From Taibaiella sp. (lineage in GTDB: Bacteria > Bacteroidota > Bacteroidia > Chitinophagales > Chitinophagaceae), in assembly GCA_019638495.1 (NCBI GenBank), contig JAHBTQ010000009.1, positions 1-64,000 on the forward strand: DNA of 64,000 bases, read 5' to 3'. The notes below the pieces were generated by a model. The model saw nothing but the letters and a program-made list of their open reading frames with translations. It was not told the DNA's origin and did not search any database. This document shows positions 43,755 to 52,688 of the stretch, one piece after another; positions within the stretch are counted from its first letter, which is position 1; every line of letters starts with the position of its first letter. Both the position numbers and the translations under genes were made by a program.

Positions 43755-45176
43755 CTATGGGAAGATACCCAGCTCTTCGTAAGAAACGCCAACCTTGTTG
43801 ATTGCCACGGTGAAGGCTGCAGTACGCATGTCCACCTTGTTATCCAGGCTCATCAGCGCCTCGCGGATCTCGTGGTAAGAACCGATCATAGTATCCTCAA
43901 GACCAGAGTAAACCAGGTCCACTTCGTCTGGTCCGTGCAGCAGTTGCCTGCGCTCTACGTCCGTAACACGCTTGCCGGTAAGACCTTCTACAGTTGCAAG
44001 GATGCTTGTGTTCTGGTTTTCACTGAAACGTTTGTCCATACGGCCGAAACGTACGTGGCTCAGATTCTTCAGCCATTCGAAGTATGATACCGTAACACCT
44101 CCTGCATTCAGGTACATGTCTGGCACTACTATTACACCCTTCTGGTTCAGAATTTCGTCAGCCTCAGGAGTAAGAGGACCGTTAGCACCCTCACCTATGA
44201 TCTTAGCCTGGATACGTGCAGCGTTACCGCCGTTGATCACATTCTCAAGTGCAGCAGGGATAAGAATATCACATGGCTGCTCCAGGGTAACTGAGCTATC
44301 AGCAATGTTGGTAGCACCCGGGTAGTTCAGGATAGAACCTGTGTTCTTGCGGTGCTCAACCACCTTATAGATGTCAAGACCCTTCTCGTCGTAGATACCA
44401 CCTTCGTATTCAGCAAGGCCTACCACTTTAGCGCCATTGTCGTAGAAGAATTTTGCAGCGTGGTAACCAACATTACCAAGGCCCTGCACAATTACGCGCT
44501 TGCCTTCGATACCGGTTTCCAGACCCAGCCTCTTCATATCTTCTGCAGTGTTACAAACCTCGCGGATACCGTAGTAAACACCAAGGCCTGTTGCCTCTGT
44601 GCGGCCGCGAACACCACCCTGTGTTACAGGCTTACCGGTGATACATGCCAGTGCATCTACCTCTCCTGGCTTCAGGGAAGCGTAAGTATCCACTATCCAG
44701 CTCATCTCACGTCCGCCTGTTCCGTAGTCAGGAGCAGGAACGTCAATGCCGGGGCCAATGAAGTTCTTCTTCACCAGCTCGCTCGCATAACGACGTGTGA
44801 TTTTTTCCAGTTCAAAAACAGAATAGTTCTTAGGGTTGATCTTGATGCCACCCTTTGCACCACCGAACGGAACATTTACGATAGCACACTTGTAGGTCAT
44901 CAGTGCAGCAAGCGCCATTACCTCATCCTGGTTCACATCCATGCTGTAACGGATACCACCTTTACAAGGCAGTTTGTGGTGTGAGTGCTGTACTCGGTAT
45001 GCTTCAATTACTTCTATTTTATCGCCGATACGTACCGGGAACTTCATGCTGTAAACTGAGTTACAAACCTTGATCTGCTGCAGTATGCCTGCCTCAAAGC
45101 GCGTAAATTTCGCTGCCTTATCAAAGTTGCGCTCAACACCCTGGAAAAAGCTGTAATGAGAATTAGTGTTACTCAC
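43755..45176 (-). CDS. Glu/Leu/Phe/Val-family dehydrogenase (glutamate dehydrogenase)
   Basis: The protein has 473 residues. The substrate domain has HKLPCKGGIRYSMDVNQDEV, the catalytic Lys in VPFGGAKGGI and DVPAPDYGTGG. The NAD(P) domain has VIVQGLGNVGYHAA, then EYEGGI and NGPLTPEADEIL. It reversibly deaminates glutamate to 2-oxoglutarate, or another amino acid if the specificity differs. The upstream genes ccmD and ccsA are on the same strand, so it may be part of that transcript. A broken copy of its last 67 codons and its terminator occurs at 32492-32759. Confidence 0.95.
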   Translation of the reverse strand: MSNTNSHYSFFQGVERNFDKAAKFTRFEAGILQQIKVCNSVYSMKFPVRIGDKIEVIEAYRVQHSHHKLPCKGGIRYSMDVNQDEVMALAALMTYKCAIVNVPFGGAKGGIKINPKNYSVFELEKITRRYASELVKKNFIGPGIDVPAPDYGTGGREMSWIVDTYASLKPGEVDALACITGKPVTQGGVRGRTEATGLGVYYGIREVCNTAEDMKRLGLETGIEGKRVIVQGLGNVGYHAAKFFYDNGAKVVGLAEYEGGIYDEKGLDIYKVVEHRKNTGSILNYPGATNIADSSVTLEQPCDILIPAALENVINGGNAARIQAKIIGEGANGPLTPEADEILNQKGVIVVPDMYLNAGGVTVSYFEWLKNLSHVRFGRMDKRFSENQNTSILATVEGLTGKRVTDVERRQLLHGPDEVDLVYSGLEDTMIGSYHEIREALMSLDNKVDMRTAAFTVAINKVGVSYEELGIFP

Positions 45177-45218
45177 CTTTTGATTGTTTTATTTGTGATT
45201 AATAGTTATTTCTAACCG

Positions 45219-45422
45219 TTATTTTTCTTTTTCTATCCGTGTCATTTTGCGGTCCAGGTATACCAGGTACGCAAAAATTCCCGCAAATATAGTGGCTAAT
45301 ACAACAACAACCACGTATATTTTACCATTCGACCTCATGGTATCCGCCATTTCCGTTTGGGCAAATGAACTTGCCGCCGTTGCCAGTACCAATACCAGAG
45401 TAAATAATGCGTTTTTATACAT
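45219..45422 (-). CDS. CcmD-family small membrane protein
   Basis: The protein has 67 residues. A signal-like N-terminus (MYKNALFTLVLVLATAASSFA|Q) is followed by ADTMRSNGKIYVVVVVLATIF, one membrane helix (about 35-55), then YLVYLDRKMTRIEKEK. This layout matches CcmD-type proteins of Bacteroidota, partners of the heme-handling protein CcsA/CcmC. It starts 19 bases after ccsA ends, so the two are cotranscribed, with gdh next. Confidence 0.85.
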   Translation of the reverse strand: MYKNALFTLVLVLATAASSFAQTEMADTMRSNGKIYVVVVVLATIFAGIFAYLVYLDRKMTRIEKEK

Positions 45423-45441
45423 CAGCTTGTAGCGTATACAG

Positions 45442-46107
45442 TTATAGAATTGTCTCGCGATTATATTTAATTAGTGCCATGCGGATATTCAGCGTTGCTA
45501 TCCAGGTACCCAGCAATATCCATCCCACATTTGCCGGCCAAAACACCATGCGCATACCGCTGTCCAGATCATATTTGGCAAATGCCGGATTTCCACCATT
45601 GCCCGGGTGCAGTGAATCTACCATCCGGGGCAGCACAAAAAGCAGCGGAACGATCATTGCAAATGCGAAAACGTTATATACCGCACTGATCTTTGCCTTC
45701 TTTTCATCGTCCCTCATACCGCTTCGAAGAATACCATACGCGAAATATATGAGCATGAGAATAGCCGTGCATAGCTGCTTGGGGTCATTGCTCCATGGCG
45801 AGCCCCACGTATAGTTTCCCCATTCCATGCCGGTGAGCATACCTAAAATGCTGAATAAAATGCCGGTATTTGTAAACTGCGACGCCGCAATATCATGCTT
45901 CAGGTCAGCGGAGCGTAGATATTTAATGGAGTACACAAATGCTGCAGTAAACAGTACTATCATAGTAAACCACATGGGCACATGAAAGTACAGGTTGCGA
46001 ATGGTCTCATTCAGAATGTCAAGACGGGGAACAGGTGCGAGAAAACCCGCAACAACAGTGTAAGCAACAAACAGGCCACAGAGTATTTTCCACCACCACT
46101 TCCGCAT
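45442..46107 (-). CDS. CcsA/CcmC-like heme handling protein for cytochrome c assembly
   Basis: The protein has 221 residues and about six membrane helices. The tryptophan-rich WWD-type motif is in WGSPWSNDPKQL (about 100-112), between helices with conserved His in YFHVPMWF and LDSLHPGNGG. These His/Trp features place heme at the outer face of the inner membrane. CcmD follows 19 bases downstream. CcmB, CcmE and CcmF are not in the window. Confidence 0.92.
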   Translation of the reverse strand: MRKWWWKILCGLFVAYTVVAGFLAPVPRLDILNETIRNLYFHVPMWFTMIVLFTAAFVYSIKYLRSADLKHDIAASQFTNTGILFSILGMLTGMEWGNYTWGSPWSNDPKQLCTAILMLIYFAYGILRSGMRDDEKKAKISAVYNVFAFAMIVPLLFVLPRMVDSLHPGNGGNPAFAKYDLDSGMRMVFWPANVGWILLGTWIATLNIRMALIKYNRETIL

Positions 46108-46257
46108 GAGGGTCTATGAAATTTTTGGCAAAAGTAGTGGTTTTTCGGGGGTTTGACACGGACGATCACATGTAACATTAACCACATGCAAACAAAGTCT
46201 AACTAAGGTTTTTTCATTCGAAGAAATGCGTATCATACCAAATCTTTAATTTGCCTT

Positions 46258-46593
46258 ATGAACCTTGACAAGCTCCGCAAAATATGCATGTCGTTCCCCG
46301 GCGCTACAGAAGGCCTGAAGTGGGAAGACCATATCTGCTTTATGGTGGCTGAAAAGATATTTTGCATCACTTCTGAGAGCGGGGGCGCAAACGTAAAAGT
46401 AACACCTGAACAATTTGAAGAACTGACCGAGCGCGATGGCATTTTACCCGCACCCTACATGGCACATAATAAGTGGCTGTATATTGAGAGGTTTTCAGCG
46501 CTGAAACCAAAAGAATGGGAGTTTTACTTGCGGCAGTCTTATGACATCATTGCTTCTAAGCTACCTAAGAAAACTCGTGAGAAGCTCCATTGA
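46258..46593 (+). CDS. MmcQ/YjbR-family protein
   Basis: The protein has 111 residues, normal for the family. LRKICMSFPGATEGLKWEDHICFMVAEK, then CITSESGGANVKVTPEQFEEL, then APYMAHNKWLYIERFSAL and a C-terminal helix LRQSYDIIASKLPKK are all typical. The fold has DNA-binding features in some members, but the function is not established. It is divergent from ccsA. Confidence 0.88.
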   Translation: MNLDKLRKICMSFPGATEGLKWEDHICFMVAEKIFCITSESGGANVKVTPEQFEELTERDGILPAPYMAHNKWLYIERFSALKPKEWEFYLRQSYDIIASKLPKKTREKLH

Positions 46594-46663
46594 ATCTGGC
46601 ATGGTGTTAAAAATTATCTGCTATCGTTATCCAAACAGCGAGATTCGGTAAATTACAGCCTTT

Positions 46664-47941
46664 ATGACTTCCGGTATATTTCGCAGTTTCCTTGCTGGCC
46701 TGGCCCTGTTGATCACTTGTTCGCCCTCACGAGCGAATAAGATCTTCATCCCTATGGATGCAGAAGGGCAGGTAGCCCATCTTAAGGCCTATGGAATTGC
46801 CTATGCTGCGCTACAGGGGGGACTTCAGCTCGACTGGCTGCTGAACTACAAAGGCGGCAGCTTTGGCATGGACCAGGTGGAGGGCGTGGAGCGCATGTGT
46901 AAGCTTCGTGGTGTCTCCTATGAAGTAATGAGCGACGCAGAGTATGATGGAATAGTGCAGTCAATTTTGGACCCTGACTTCAATGGCGATGTCATAAAAC
47001 TGGAGAAGGCGCCAAAAATTGCAGTGTACACACCACCCAACAAAGAACCATGGGATGATGCAGTGACGCTGGTACTTACTTATGCCGAAATACCATTCGA
47101 CAAGGTATATGACGACGAAGTACTGAAAGGCGACCTTGCGAAGTATGATTGGCTACATCTGCACCACGAAGACTTTACAGGACAATATGGCAAATTTTGG
47201 TACAGCTTCCACAATGAAGCATGGTACCAGCACGACCAGAAAACTGCAGAAGAATCCGCAAAAAAACATGGCTTTAAGAAGGTCTCTCAGCTCAAGCTCG
47301 CTATAGCGCAAAAGATCCGCGACTTCACTGCCGGGGGCGGGTATTTGTTTGCAATGTGTTCTGCTACTGACAGTTACGATATTGCTCTTGCGGCTGAAGG
47401 TGTAGACATCTGTGAATCCATGTTTGACGGCGATGGCATGGACCCAAATGCTCAGAAGAAGCTCGACTACAGCAAGTGCTTCGCTTTCAAAGACTTCCAG
47501 TTGGTCACCAGCCCAATGCATTATGAATACTCCACCATCGACAATACGGAGTTTCGCACAGCCATACCTATGAACATAGACTACTTCAGTCTATTTACCT
47601 TCTCCGCTAAGTTTGACCCTGTACCCGCAATGCTCTGCCAGAACCACACAACAACAATCAAAGGATTCATGGGACAGACAACGGCATTTCGCAAGGAAGT
47701 GCTGAAGTCAAGCGTATTGGTGATGGGTGAATTCAAACCATCCAACGAGGCACGGTACATACACGGCGAATATGGCAAGGGCACCTGGACATTCTACGGC
47801 GGTCACGACCCGGAAGACTATCAACACATGATTCACGATCCGGTTACAGACCTGAACCTGCACCCCACTTCGCCCGGCTATAGATTGATACTAAATAATG
47901 TACTCTTCCCAGCTGCAAAGAAGAAGCCCAGAAAAACATAG
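46664..47941 (+). CDS. Conserved Bacteroidota exported protein, often misnamed asparagine synthetase B
   Basis: The protein has 425 residues. A signal peptide ends SRANKI. Conserved blocks are FIPMDAEGQVAHLKAYGIAY, DWLLNYKGGSF, LEKAPKIAVYTPPN-K-x-PWDDA, DYDWLHLHHEDFTGQYGKFW, FAMCSATDSYDIALAAEGVD and WTFYGGHDPEDYQH. Related Bacteroidota proteins carry the automatic name asparagine synthetase B, but none of the ATP-pyrophosphatase (SGG-x-DS) or N-terminal Cys amidotransferase motifs is visible here. The GGG-x-x-FAMC segment and GGHDPE suggest a glutamine-amidotransferase-like fold used for a different purpose. Function is unknown. Confidence 0.8.
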   Translation: MTSGIFRSFLAGLALLITCSPSRANKIFIPMDAEGQVAHLKAYGIAYAALQGGLQLDWLLNYKGGSFGMDQVEGVERMCKLRGVSYEVMSDAEYDGIVQSILDPDFNGDVIKLEKAPKIAVYTPPNKEPWDDAVTLVLTYAEIPFDKVYDDEVLKGDLAKYDWLHLHHEDFTGQYGKFWYSFHNEAWYQHDQKTAEESAKKHGFKKVSQLKLAIAQKIRDFTAGGGYLFAMCSATDSYDIALAAEGVDICESMFDGDGMDPNAQKKLDYSKCFAFKDFQLVTSPMHYEYSTIDNTEFRTAIPMNIDYFSLFTFSAKFDPVPAMLCQNHTTTIKGFMGQTTAFRKEVLKSSVLVMGEFKPSNEARYIHGEYGKGTWTFYGGHDPEDYQHMIHDPVTDLNLHPTSPGYRLILNNVLFPAAKKKPRKT

Positions 47942-48030
47942 ACTACCACTTCTATGTTAACATCTGCATTGCGAAAAACACTGCGCTCACACCTTAAAAG
48001 TTGTAAATACTATTTATTTTCGGGTCCTGA

Positions 48031-49920
48031 ATGAACAATCGCGTTGGATTAGGAGTTTTTGGCACATTTGGGGAACCCCACGGCTACCAGCAAGTCCTTT
48101 ATTATGACGTAAACTTTGCCGGCAGCCTGGACCTGGATGAGGACGAGATAGAATTCTACTCAGGAAATGACCTATTTGCCGTTCGCCGCGAAATCGTAGA
48201 CGGGGTCTACACAATTTGCTTTTGTATCTACTCTTTTGTACGCGAACTAAATACGGAACGTTTTGGAACCTTCATAGGCACTACGATAGTACTGCAAGAT
48301 GGCTATGCCGAAGCCGATTACATTTACAGAGCGCTACGAAACCTGCACGACAACGTGTTGTCTGAAAAGGCTAATATCGAAAATGATATCCTTGTAGCGC
48401 AGCAGGCGTCAGACGTGGTTGTAAAGGAGTCAGAAGATTTAGTTGCGCTGCGTGCTAACACTATACCTATCAGCAAGACGCCTTTCTTCAGCGCTGCTGT
48501 GCACGAAGGAAGGAAGTTCTTTGTAACACCCAACCCACTGAGCGAGGACACCCGGGAACAACAAGTGATCAACTTTTTTGAAAAGGCCTTAAAAGATTAC
48601 AACGATACTGATAGCCTGTATTTTTCTTTTGACCGGGGTGTATACGAATTTGTCGAGAAGTCGCACACTATTGATGTGACTGATTGGGACGAGTTCATGG
48701 AATATCGCTCCCAGGCGCCCGCGGAAGCCGTGGTGCTCACCAAAAAAGGAATCCACAGACCACCTCCTGGCTTTGATACCGACGACAAGGAGGAAACAAT
48801 TAAAAACACACCTGCAGCACCCATCAATACTGAGCAGTCTGAAACAAACCGCCCACAAAGCACTCTGAATACACTGCGTTCCGCTGAGCAAACTGCAGTA
48901 GATGAGGACATAGACGACGACCCTTTCAAACCATTCAACCTTTGGGACGAGCCGGTGCCGCCGCGTGGTTGGAACCAGGAGGAGGCAAAATCGCGCGCTA
49001 ACGAGTATAACCGTCTTTTCAGGTACACAAATACACTGTTGGAGCATATCAACGAGCCAGCCAGCGAGAACCAACGAAAGCGAGAAAAGAGAAGAAAGCA
49101 AAGAAGCGAGCAAGTATTATCGGGAGAAGCTATTGCAGACGAAACCGGCGAGGAAAAGCCAAAACGAAAGCGTCCTCCTTTTTGGCTGCTACTTATCGGC
49201 ATCCTGGTCGTAGGTGGTGCCGCGGTGTTCGTTTTTAGCGATGATGGTGAGATAGCAGCTCCTACAAAAACAACGACGATCGAAACCCCGGCAGCCGTGC
49301 AAGACCCGGCGTTAAGTCAAACAGACACCCTCCGGGCGACACCTGACAGCGTCCTGGTGGACACACCAACAGCAGCCACAACCGCCTCAGAAGACGAAAT
49401 AGCACCGATGCAGCCAATAGCCCGCGTGCCAACGACTGCTTCCACTTCAACAAATACCGTCTCTCCTACTCCGGTGACGCCACAAACGGCATCGCAAGTT
49501 GTGGCCACACAAACCACACCTGCAAAGAACGCGCCTTTACTGGGCACGGTAACGGCGCCTGCGCCTCCACCGGCGAGCAATCCGCTAATGCTGAAAGAGT
49601 CGGCCATATACCAGAAAGCTAAGGACTTACATCCACGGCCAAATATGGAAATGATGCAGACGGACATTGCTATCCTTAAAGAAATGGGCGTAAAGAACAA
49701 AACACTCTCGGAGCTTACGCGCATGCTTTTTGAAAATGTCCCGTCTAATATTGGCAACATCTACAAAGGTCAGGAACTGGAATACGGAGCAGCGATCCTC
49801 AGTGCAAACAGGCAGTCCTTTAAGCTGTATGGCAGCGAGTATGTATGCGTGAATGATGCCATCGCTTTACGTATACCCGCCTACAAAAGCCCTCGACTTC
49901 CCGCCGTCTATCCTAAATAA
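48031..49920 (+). CDS. Single-pass membrane protein of unknown function with conserved N-domain
   Basis: The protein has 629 residues. Residues 1-225 form a folded cytoplasmic N-domain beginning VGLGVFGTFGEPHGYQQVLY and containing VYTICFCIYSFVRE and FIGTTIVLQDGYAEADYIYR. Residues 225-380 are acidic and Pro-rich, ending in a Lys/Arg block (QRKREKRRKQR, KPKRKR). One membrane helix spans 384-402 (FWLLLIGILVVGGAAVFVF). A Thr/Pro/Ala-rich outer linker follows to about 525, then a C-domain (530-629) with KAKDLHPRPNMEMMQTD and ILKEMGVKNKTLSEL. No family is recognised. The layout resembles a signalling or anchoring protein. Confidence 0.75.
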   Translation: MNNRVGLGVFGTFGEPHGYQQVLYYDVNFAGSLDLDEDEIEFYSGNDLFAVRREIVDGVYTICFCIYSFVRELNTERFGTFIGTTIVLQDGYAEADYIYRALRNLHDNVLSEKANIENDILVAQQASDVVVKESEDLVALRANTIPISKTPFFSAAVHEGRKFFVTPNPLSEDTREQQVINFFEKALKDYNDTDSLYFSFDRGVYEFVEKSHTIDVTDWDEFMEYRSQAPAEAVVLTKKGIHRPPPGFDTDDKEETIKNTPAAPINTEQSETNRPQSTLNTLRSAEQTAVDEDIDDDPFKPFNLWDEPVPPRGWNQEEAKSRANEYNRLFRYTNTLLEHINEPASENQRKREKRRKQRSEQVLSGEAIADETGEEKPKRKRPPFWLLLIGILVVGGAAVFVFSDDGEIAAPTKTTTIETPAAVQDPALSQTDTLRATPDSVLVDTPTAATTASEDEIAPMQPIARVPTTASTSTNTVSPTPVTPQTASQVVATQTTPAKNAPLLGTVTAPAPPPASNPLMLKESAIYQKAKDLHPRPNMEMMQTDIAILKEMGVKNKTLSELTRMLFENVPSNIGNIYKGQELEYGAAILSANRQSFKLYGSEYVCVNDAIALRIPAYKSPRLPAVYPK

Positions 49921-49935
49921 GCAGCTGCGGAATAA

Positions 49936-52191
49936 CTACTGCAGCTTGAATGCCGGGTAATATTGCTGAGATATCTTTTCGTACTTCCTTGCCTCTTCCA
50001 TTTGCCCCATTGCCTGGTAGCAAAGAGCAATGTAGGGTATATCCTTTACGTTGTTAGGGTCAGCCTGCAGGCTCTTGTTCACCATATCTATCGTGTTCGG
50101 ATAGTCCTTCATCTGGAAGTAGGCATGGGCCAGGTTCGAATAGCCATTCACATATCCGGGATTTGCCGCCACCAGTTGCTTAAAGATGTTGATAGCTTCT
50201 GGCAGGCGACCTGCATTGAGATATACAGCACCCAGGTTATTCGCAGCATTCACATCATTCGGCGTCAGTTCCAGCACCTTCTTAAAGTAAGGTTCCGCTT
50301 CAGTGTATTTATTAGCAAAGTAAAATGCCAGTCCGGCCTGCATATACGCCTCTACATAGCCCGGGTTATAGGCAAGACACTGGTTGAACGCCATAATAGC
50401 CGAGTCAAACTGGTTTACTTTGCCATAACAAGTACCAAGATTGCACCATGCTTGTACAAAATCGGCCTTGATCTGTATGGCTAGCCTATAAGCCTCTATT
50501 GCCTCGGGTATCCTGTTCTGGCGCAGGTACACAGTACCAAGATTGTTTGCCGCGATAGATTGATACGGGCTTTGTGATATTGCTATCTTGAAGTTCTTTT
50601 CTGCCGAATCATATTGTGTCAGGTTCAGGTATGCTGTACCAAGTTCCGTATAAGCATCGGTATACTTTGGAAAGATCTCTATAGCCTTTTTGAGGTGCGA
50701 AATACCCTCATTGATCACTTCCCTTCTTTTGGCTGTGTCCTGTATTGTCGGTAGCACATTCTCCACCAGCTCGTTTCCCACATAATAATTCAGACGGCCA
50801 TTTTCCGGCGATTTCTCCAGGTCTTTGGTAAACAGCGTCGCATTGTCCACCCACTCCTGGTTGCGGGCATAGGTCAGGTACGAAAACAAAAGGCATACAC
50901 CTGTCACCAGGCCAACAACCATCTTATTTCCTGTAAATGCACTGAAATCCGGTGCTTCTTTCAGCAGCCATTTATCAATTGCCAGGGCTACCAACATACA
51001 GAAACCCGCAGATGCAAAGAATACCAACCGCTCCCCCATGGCTGTACCCATCAGGAAGAAGATATTCGAAAACAACGCTATAGTGCCCAGGTAAAATAAT
51101 ATAGCAAATGCCCAGGGATCCTTACGCACCTTAACCATGCGGTAGATGCCCGTAGCTCCGGCGGCTATATAGATTATCACCGAAAGCAACACCCAGATAT
51201 TACCAAATCCCACGTAGGGCACACTGTTATAGCCGTAGTCATCAATGAGCGGATGCGGCACTATCAGCAGCCGCACGTAGTAGCCCATGGTATACATAGC
51301 GGTAGCCAACCGGGTAGCCATATCAGGCGCACCCACTAGCGCATTGTCTATAAACTCAACCGCGGTAGTGCTGGCACCATAAGCGCTAAGGATATTGTGA
51401 CGGATGAACAGGTAGATACCTGTCACTACAACTGTGCCGGCTGTGATAAAAATGGCACGTTTACGGTCGTCATTCAGATAAAGAAAGAATACAATTGGTA
51501 TGATGCCGAGGAAAGTAACAACTGTTTCCTTGGAGAGATACGAGAGAAAAATTGATATTGTGCCTAAGATCAGATGAAGAATGTTCGCCTTCTTCATATA
51601 TACGGCAAAGAAATTAAGACCAATAAAGGCAAACAGGAAGCAGAAAATTTCATCAAGGCTTTTGATGTTGGACACCACTTCTGTATGTATCGGGTGCACG
51701 GCAAACAACAAGGATGCGATAAGAGACACAGCCAGGCGACGCCCTTCAAACAGCTTGTCCAGGAAGAAGAACAACGCCAGAACACAACCCACAAAGAAAA
51801 TGATATTGAAAAAATGCCCCACAGCCGGGTTAAGACCAAACATACCTACCTCAGTTGCAAACATCACGAGCGATAAGGGCCTGTAGTTTTCATTCTTCAG
51901 GTAGCCAAATCCCTTGAGGCGCGGTGTCTGAAAGAGTTCAGGTATTCCTTCAAACCCCTTGGTGACTATTGTGTTCTTCGCATAAACCATGCTATCGTCC
52001 AGCACAAAGCCATTTTGCAGCGTATTAAAGTAGATAGCAAAAGTTACCAGGCTCAAAATGAGCGCCAGCTTCAGCTTCATGGACATCTTCCATCCGCCGG
52101 ATGCAGCGGCTTTGGGCACACTTTTTTCCTGCGGTGTAGCAGCGGCGGCCGGAGCAGGACGCTGGCTACGGGCTTGTTGCTTTTTCGACAT
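49936..52191 (-). CDS. TMTC-like membrane O-mannosyltransferase with TPR repeats
   Basis: The protein has 751 residues. A basic Ala/Pro-rich tail (1-34) precedes 10-12 membrane helices of a GT-C fold, with GFVLDDSMVYAKN (acidic pair in the first outer loop), NYRPLS and LLFAVHPIHTEVVSNIKSLDEI. These match the eukaryotic TMTC protein plan by eye. From about 470 to 751 come six to seven TPR units (AYTELGTAYLNL, AANNLGTVYLRQ, AWCNLGTCYGK, AANNLGAVYLNAGR, GYSNLAHAYFQMKDY). It would transfer a sugar, likely mannose from a lipid donor, to proteins on the outer side of the membrane. Its 3' end is 15 bases from that of the preceding gene. Substrate unknown. Confidence 0.85.
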   Translation of the reverse strand: MSKKQQARSQRPAPAAAATPQEKSVPKAAASGGWKMSMKLKLALILSLVTFAIYFNTLQNGFVLDDSMVYAKNTIVTKGFEGIPELFQTPRLKGFGYLKNENYRPLSLVMFATEVGMFGLNPAVGHFFNIIFFVGCVLALFFFLDKLFEGRRLAVSLIASLLFAVHPIHTEVVSNIKSLDEIFCFLFAFIGLNFFAVYMKKANILHLILGTISIFLSYLSKETVVTFLGIIPIVFFLYLNDDRKRAIFITAGTVVVTGIYLFIRHNILSAYGASTTAVEFIDNALVGAPDMATRLATAMYTMGYYVRLLIVPHPLIDDYGYNSVPYVGFGNIWVLLSVIIYIAAGATGIYRMVKVRKDPWAFAILFYLGTIALFSNIFFLMGTAMGERLVFFASAGFCMLVALAIDKWLLKEAPDFSAFTGNKMVVGLVTGVCLLFSYLTYARNQEWVDNATLFTKDLEKSPENGRLNYYVGNELVENVLPTIQDTAKRREVINEGISHLKKAIEIFPKYTDAYTELGTAYLNLTQYDSAEKNFKIAISQSPYQSIAANNLGTVYLRQNRIPEAIEAYRLAIQIKADFVQAWCNLGTCYGKVNQFDSAIMAFNQCLAYNPGYVEAYMQAGLAFYFANKYTEAEPYFKKVLELTPNDVNAANNLGAVYLNAGRLPEAINIFKQLVAANPGYVNGYSNLAHAYFQMKDYPNTIDMVNKSLQADPNNVKDIPYIALCYQAMGQMEEARKYEKISQQYYPAFKLQ

Positions 52192-52287
52192 ATATTACGA
52201 TACTAAAAGAGGCTTGAAAGTACCATTTTTTTTGCTCTTTTTGCCAGCCCCCTACTGCCACCACATCTGTCATTGACGTCCTTTGGC

Positions 52288-52295
52288 TACTTTTG
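52288..52295 (+). promoter_or_regulatory. TAnnTTTG -7 element for the Rieske / LD-carboxypeptidase operon
   Basis: TACTTTTG matches the Bacteroidota -7 consensus; TTG at 52273-52275 is the upstream box. The last three bases coincide with the TTG that opens the longest Rieske frame, so translation must begin downstream. Confidence 0.55.
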
Positions 52296-52322
52296 AGCAG
52301 TAACCAACACATCGCTTCTACT

Positions 52323-52679
52323 TTGCTAACCACAGACGCAAATCGACCGGGACTCTCATGGCACGAGGTGGCTACGCTTCGCTTTAGTGCGCTGTCAGAA
52401 AACCAACTGATAGAGGCTCGTGCGGGAGAAAAAGTCATAGGGCTACTGAGAAAAGGTGGGCAGCTACTTGCATTCGCAGCCAAATGCCCGCATGCCGGCG
52501 CCCCATTGTGTACCGGCTGGCTCGATGCACAAGGGCGCATTGTTTGCCCGGACCACAAATATAGGTTTGACCCGGCCAATGGCAGGAACACCAGTGGCGA
52601 AGGGTACAAACTATTCACCTACCCCACCCAGGTAAAGGAAGACGTGATTTATATAGGACTCATCCAAACTAACTACTAA
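52323..52679 (+). CDS. Rieske 2Fe-2S ferredoxin-like protein
   Basis: Counting from the TTG at 52293 the ligands are C65/H67 in CPHAG and C85/H88 in CPDHKYRFD, an intact Rieske site. The frame has no ATG. The 52293 TTG overlaps the -7 promoter element, so the TTG at 52323 (118 residues) is preferred; a GTG further in (GAG GTG GCT) is the alternative. It carries electrons to an unknown oxygenase or reductase. The LD-carboxypeptidase starts 9 bases after it. Confidence 0.82.
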   Translation: MLTTDANRPGLSWHEVATLRFSALSENQLIEARAGEKVIGLLRKGGQLLAFAAKCPHAGAPLCTGWLDAQGRIVCPDHKYRFDPANGRNTSGEGYKLFTYPTQVKEDVIYIGLIQTNY

Positions 52680-52688
52680 CAAAAAGAT

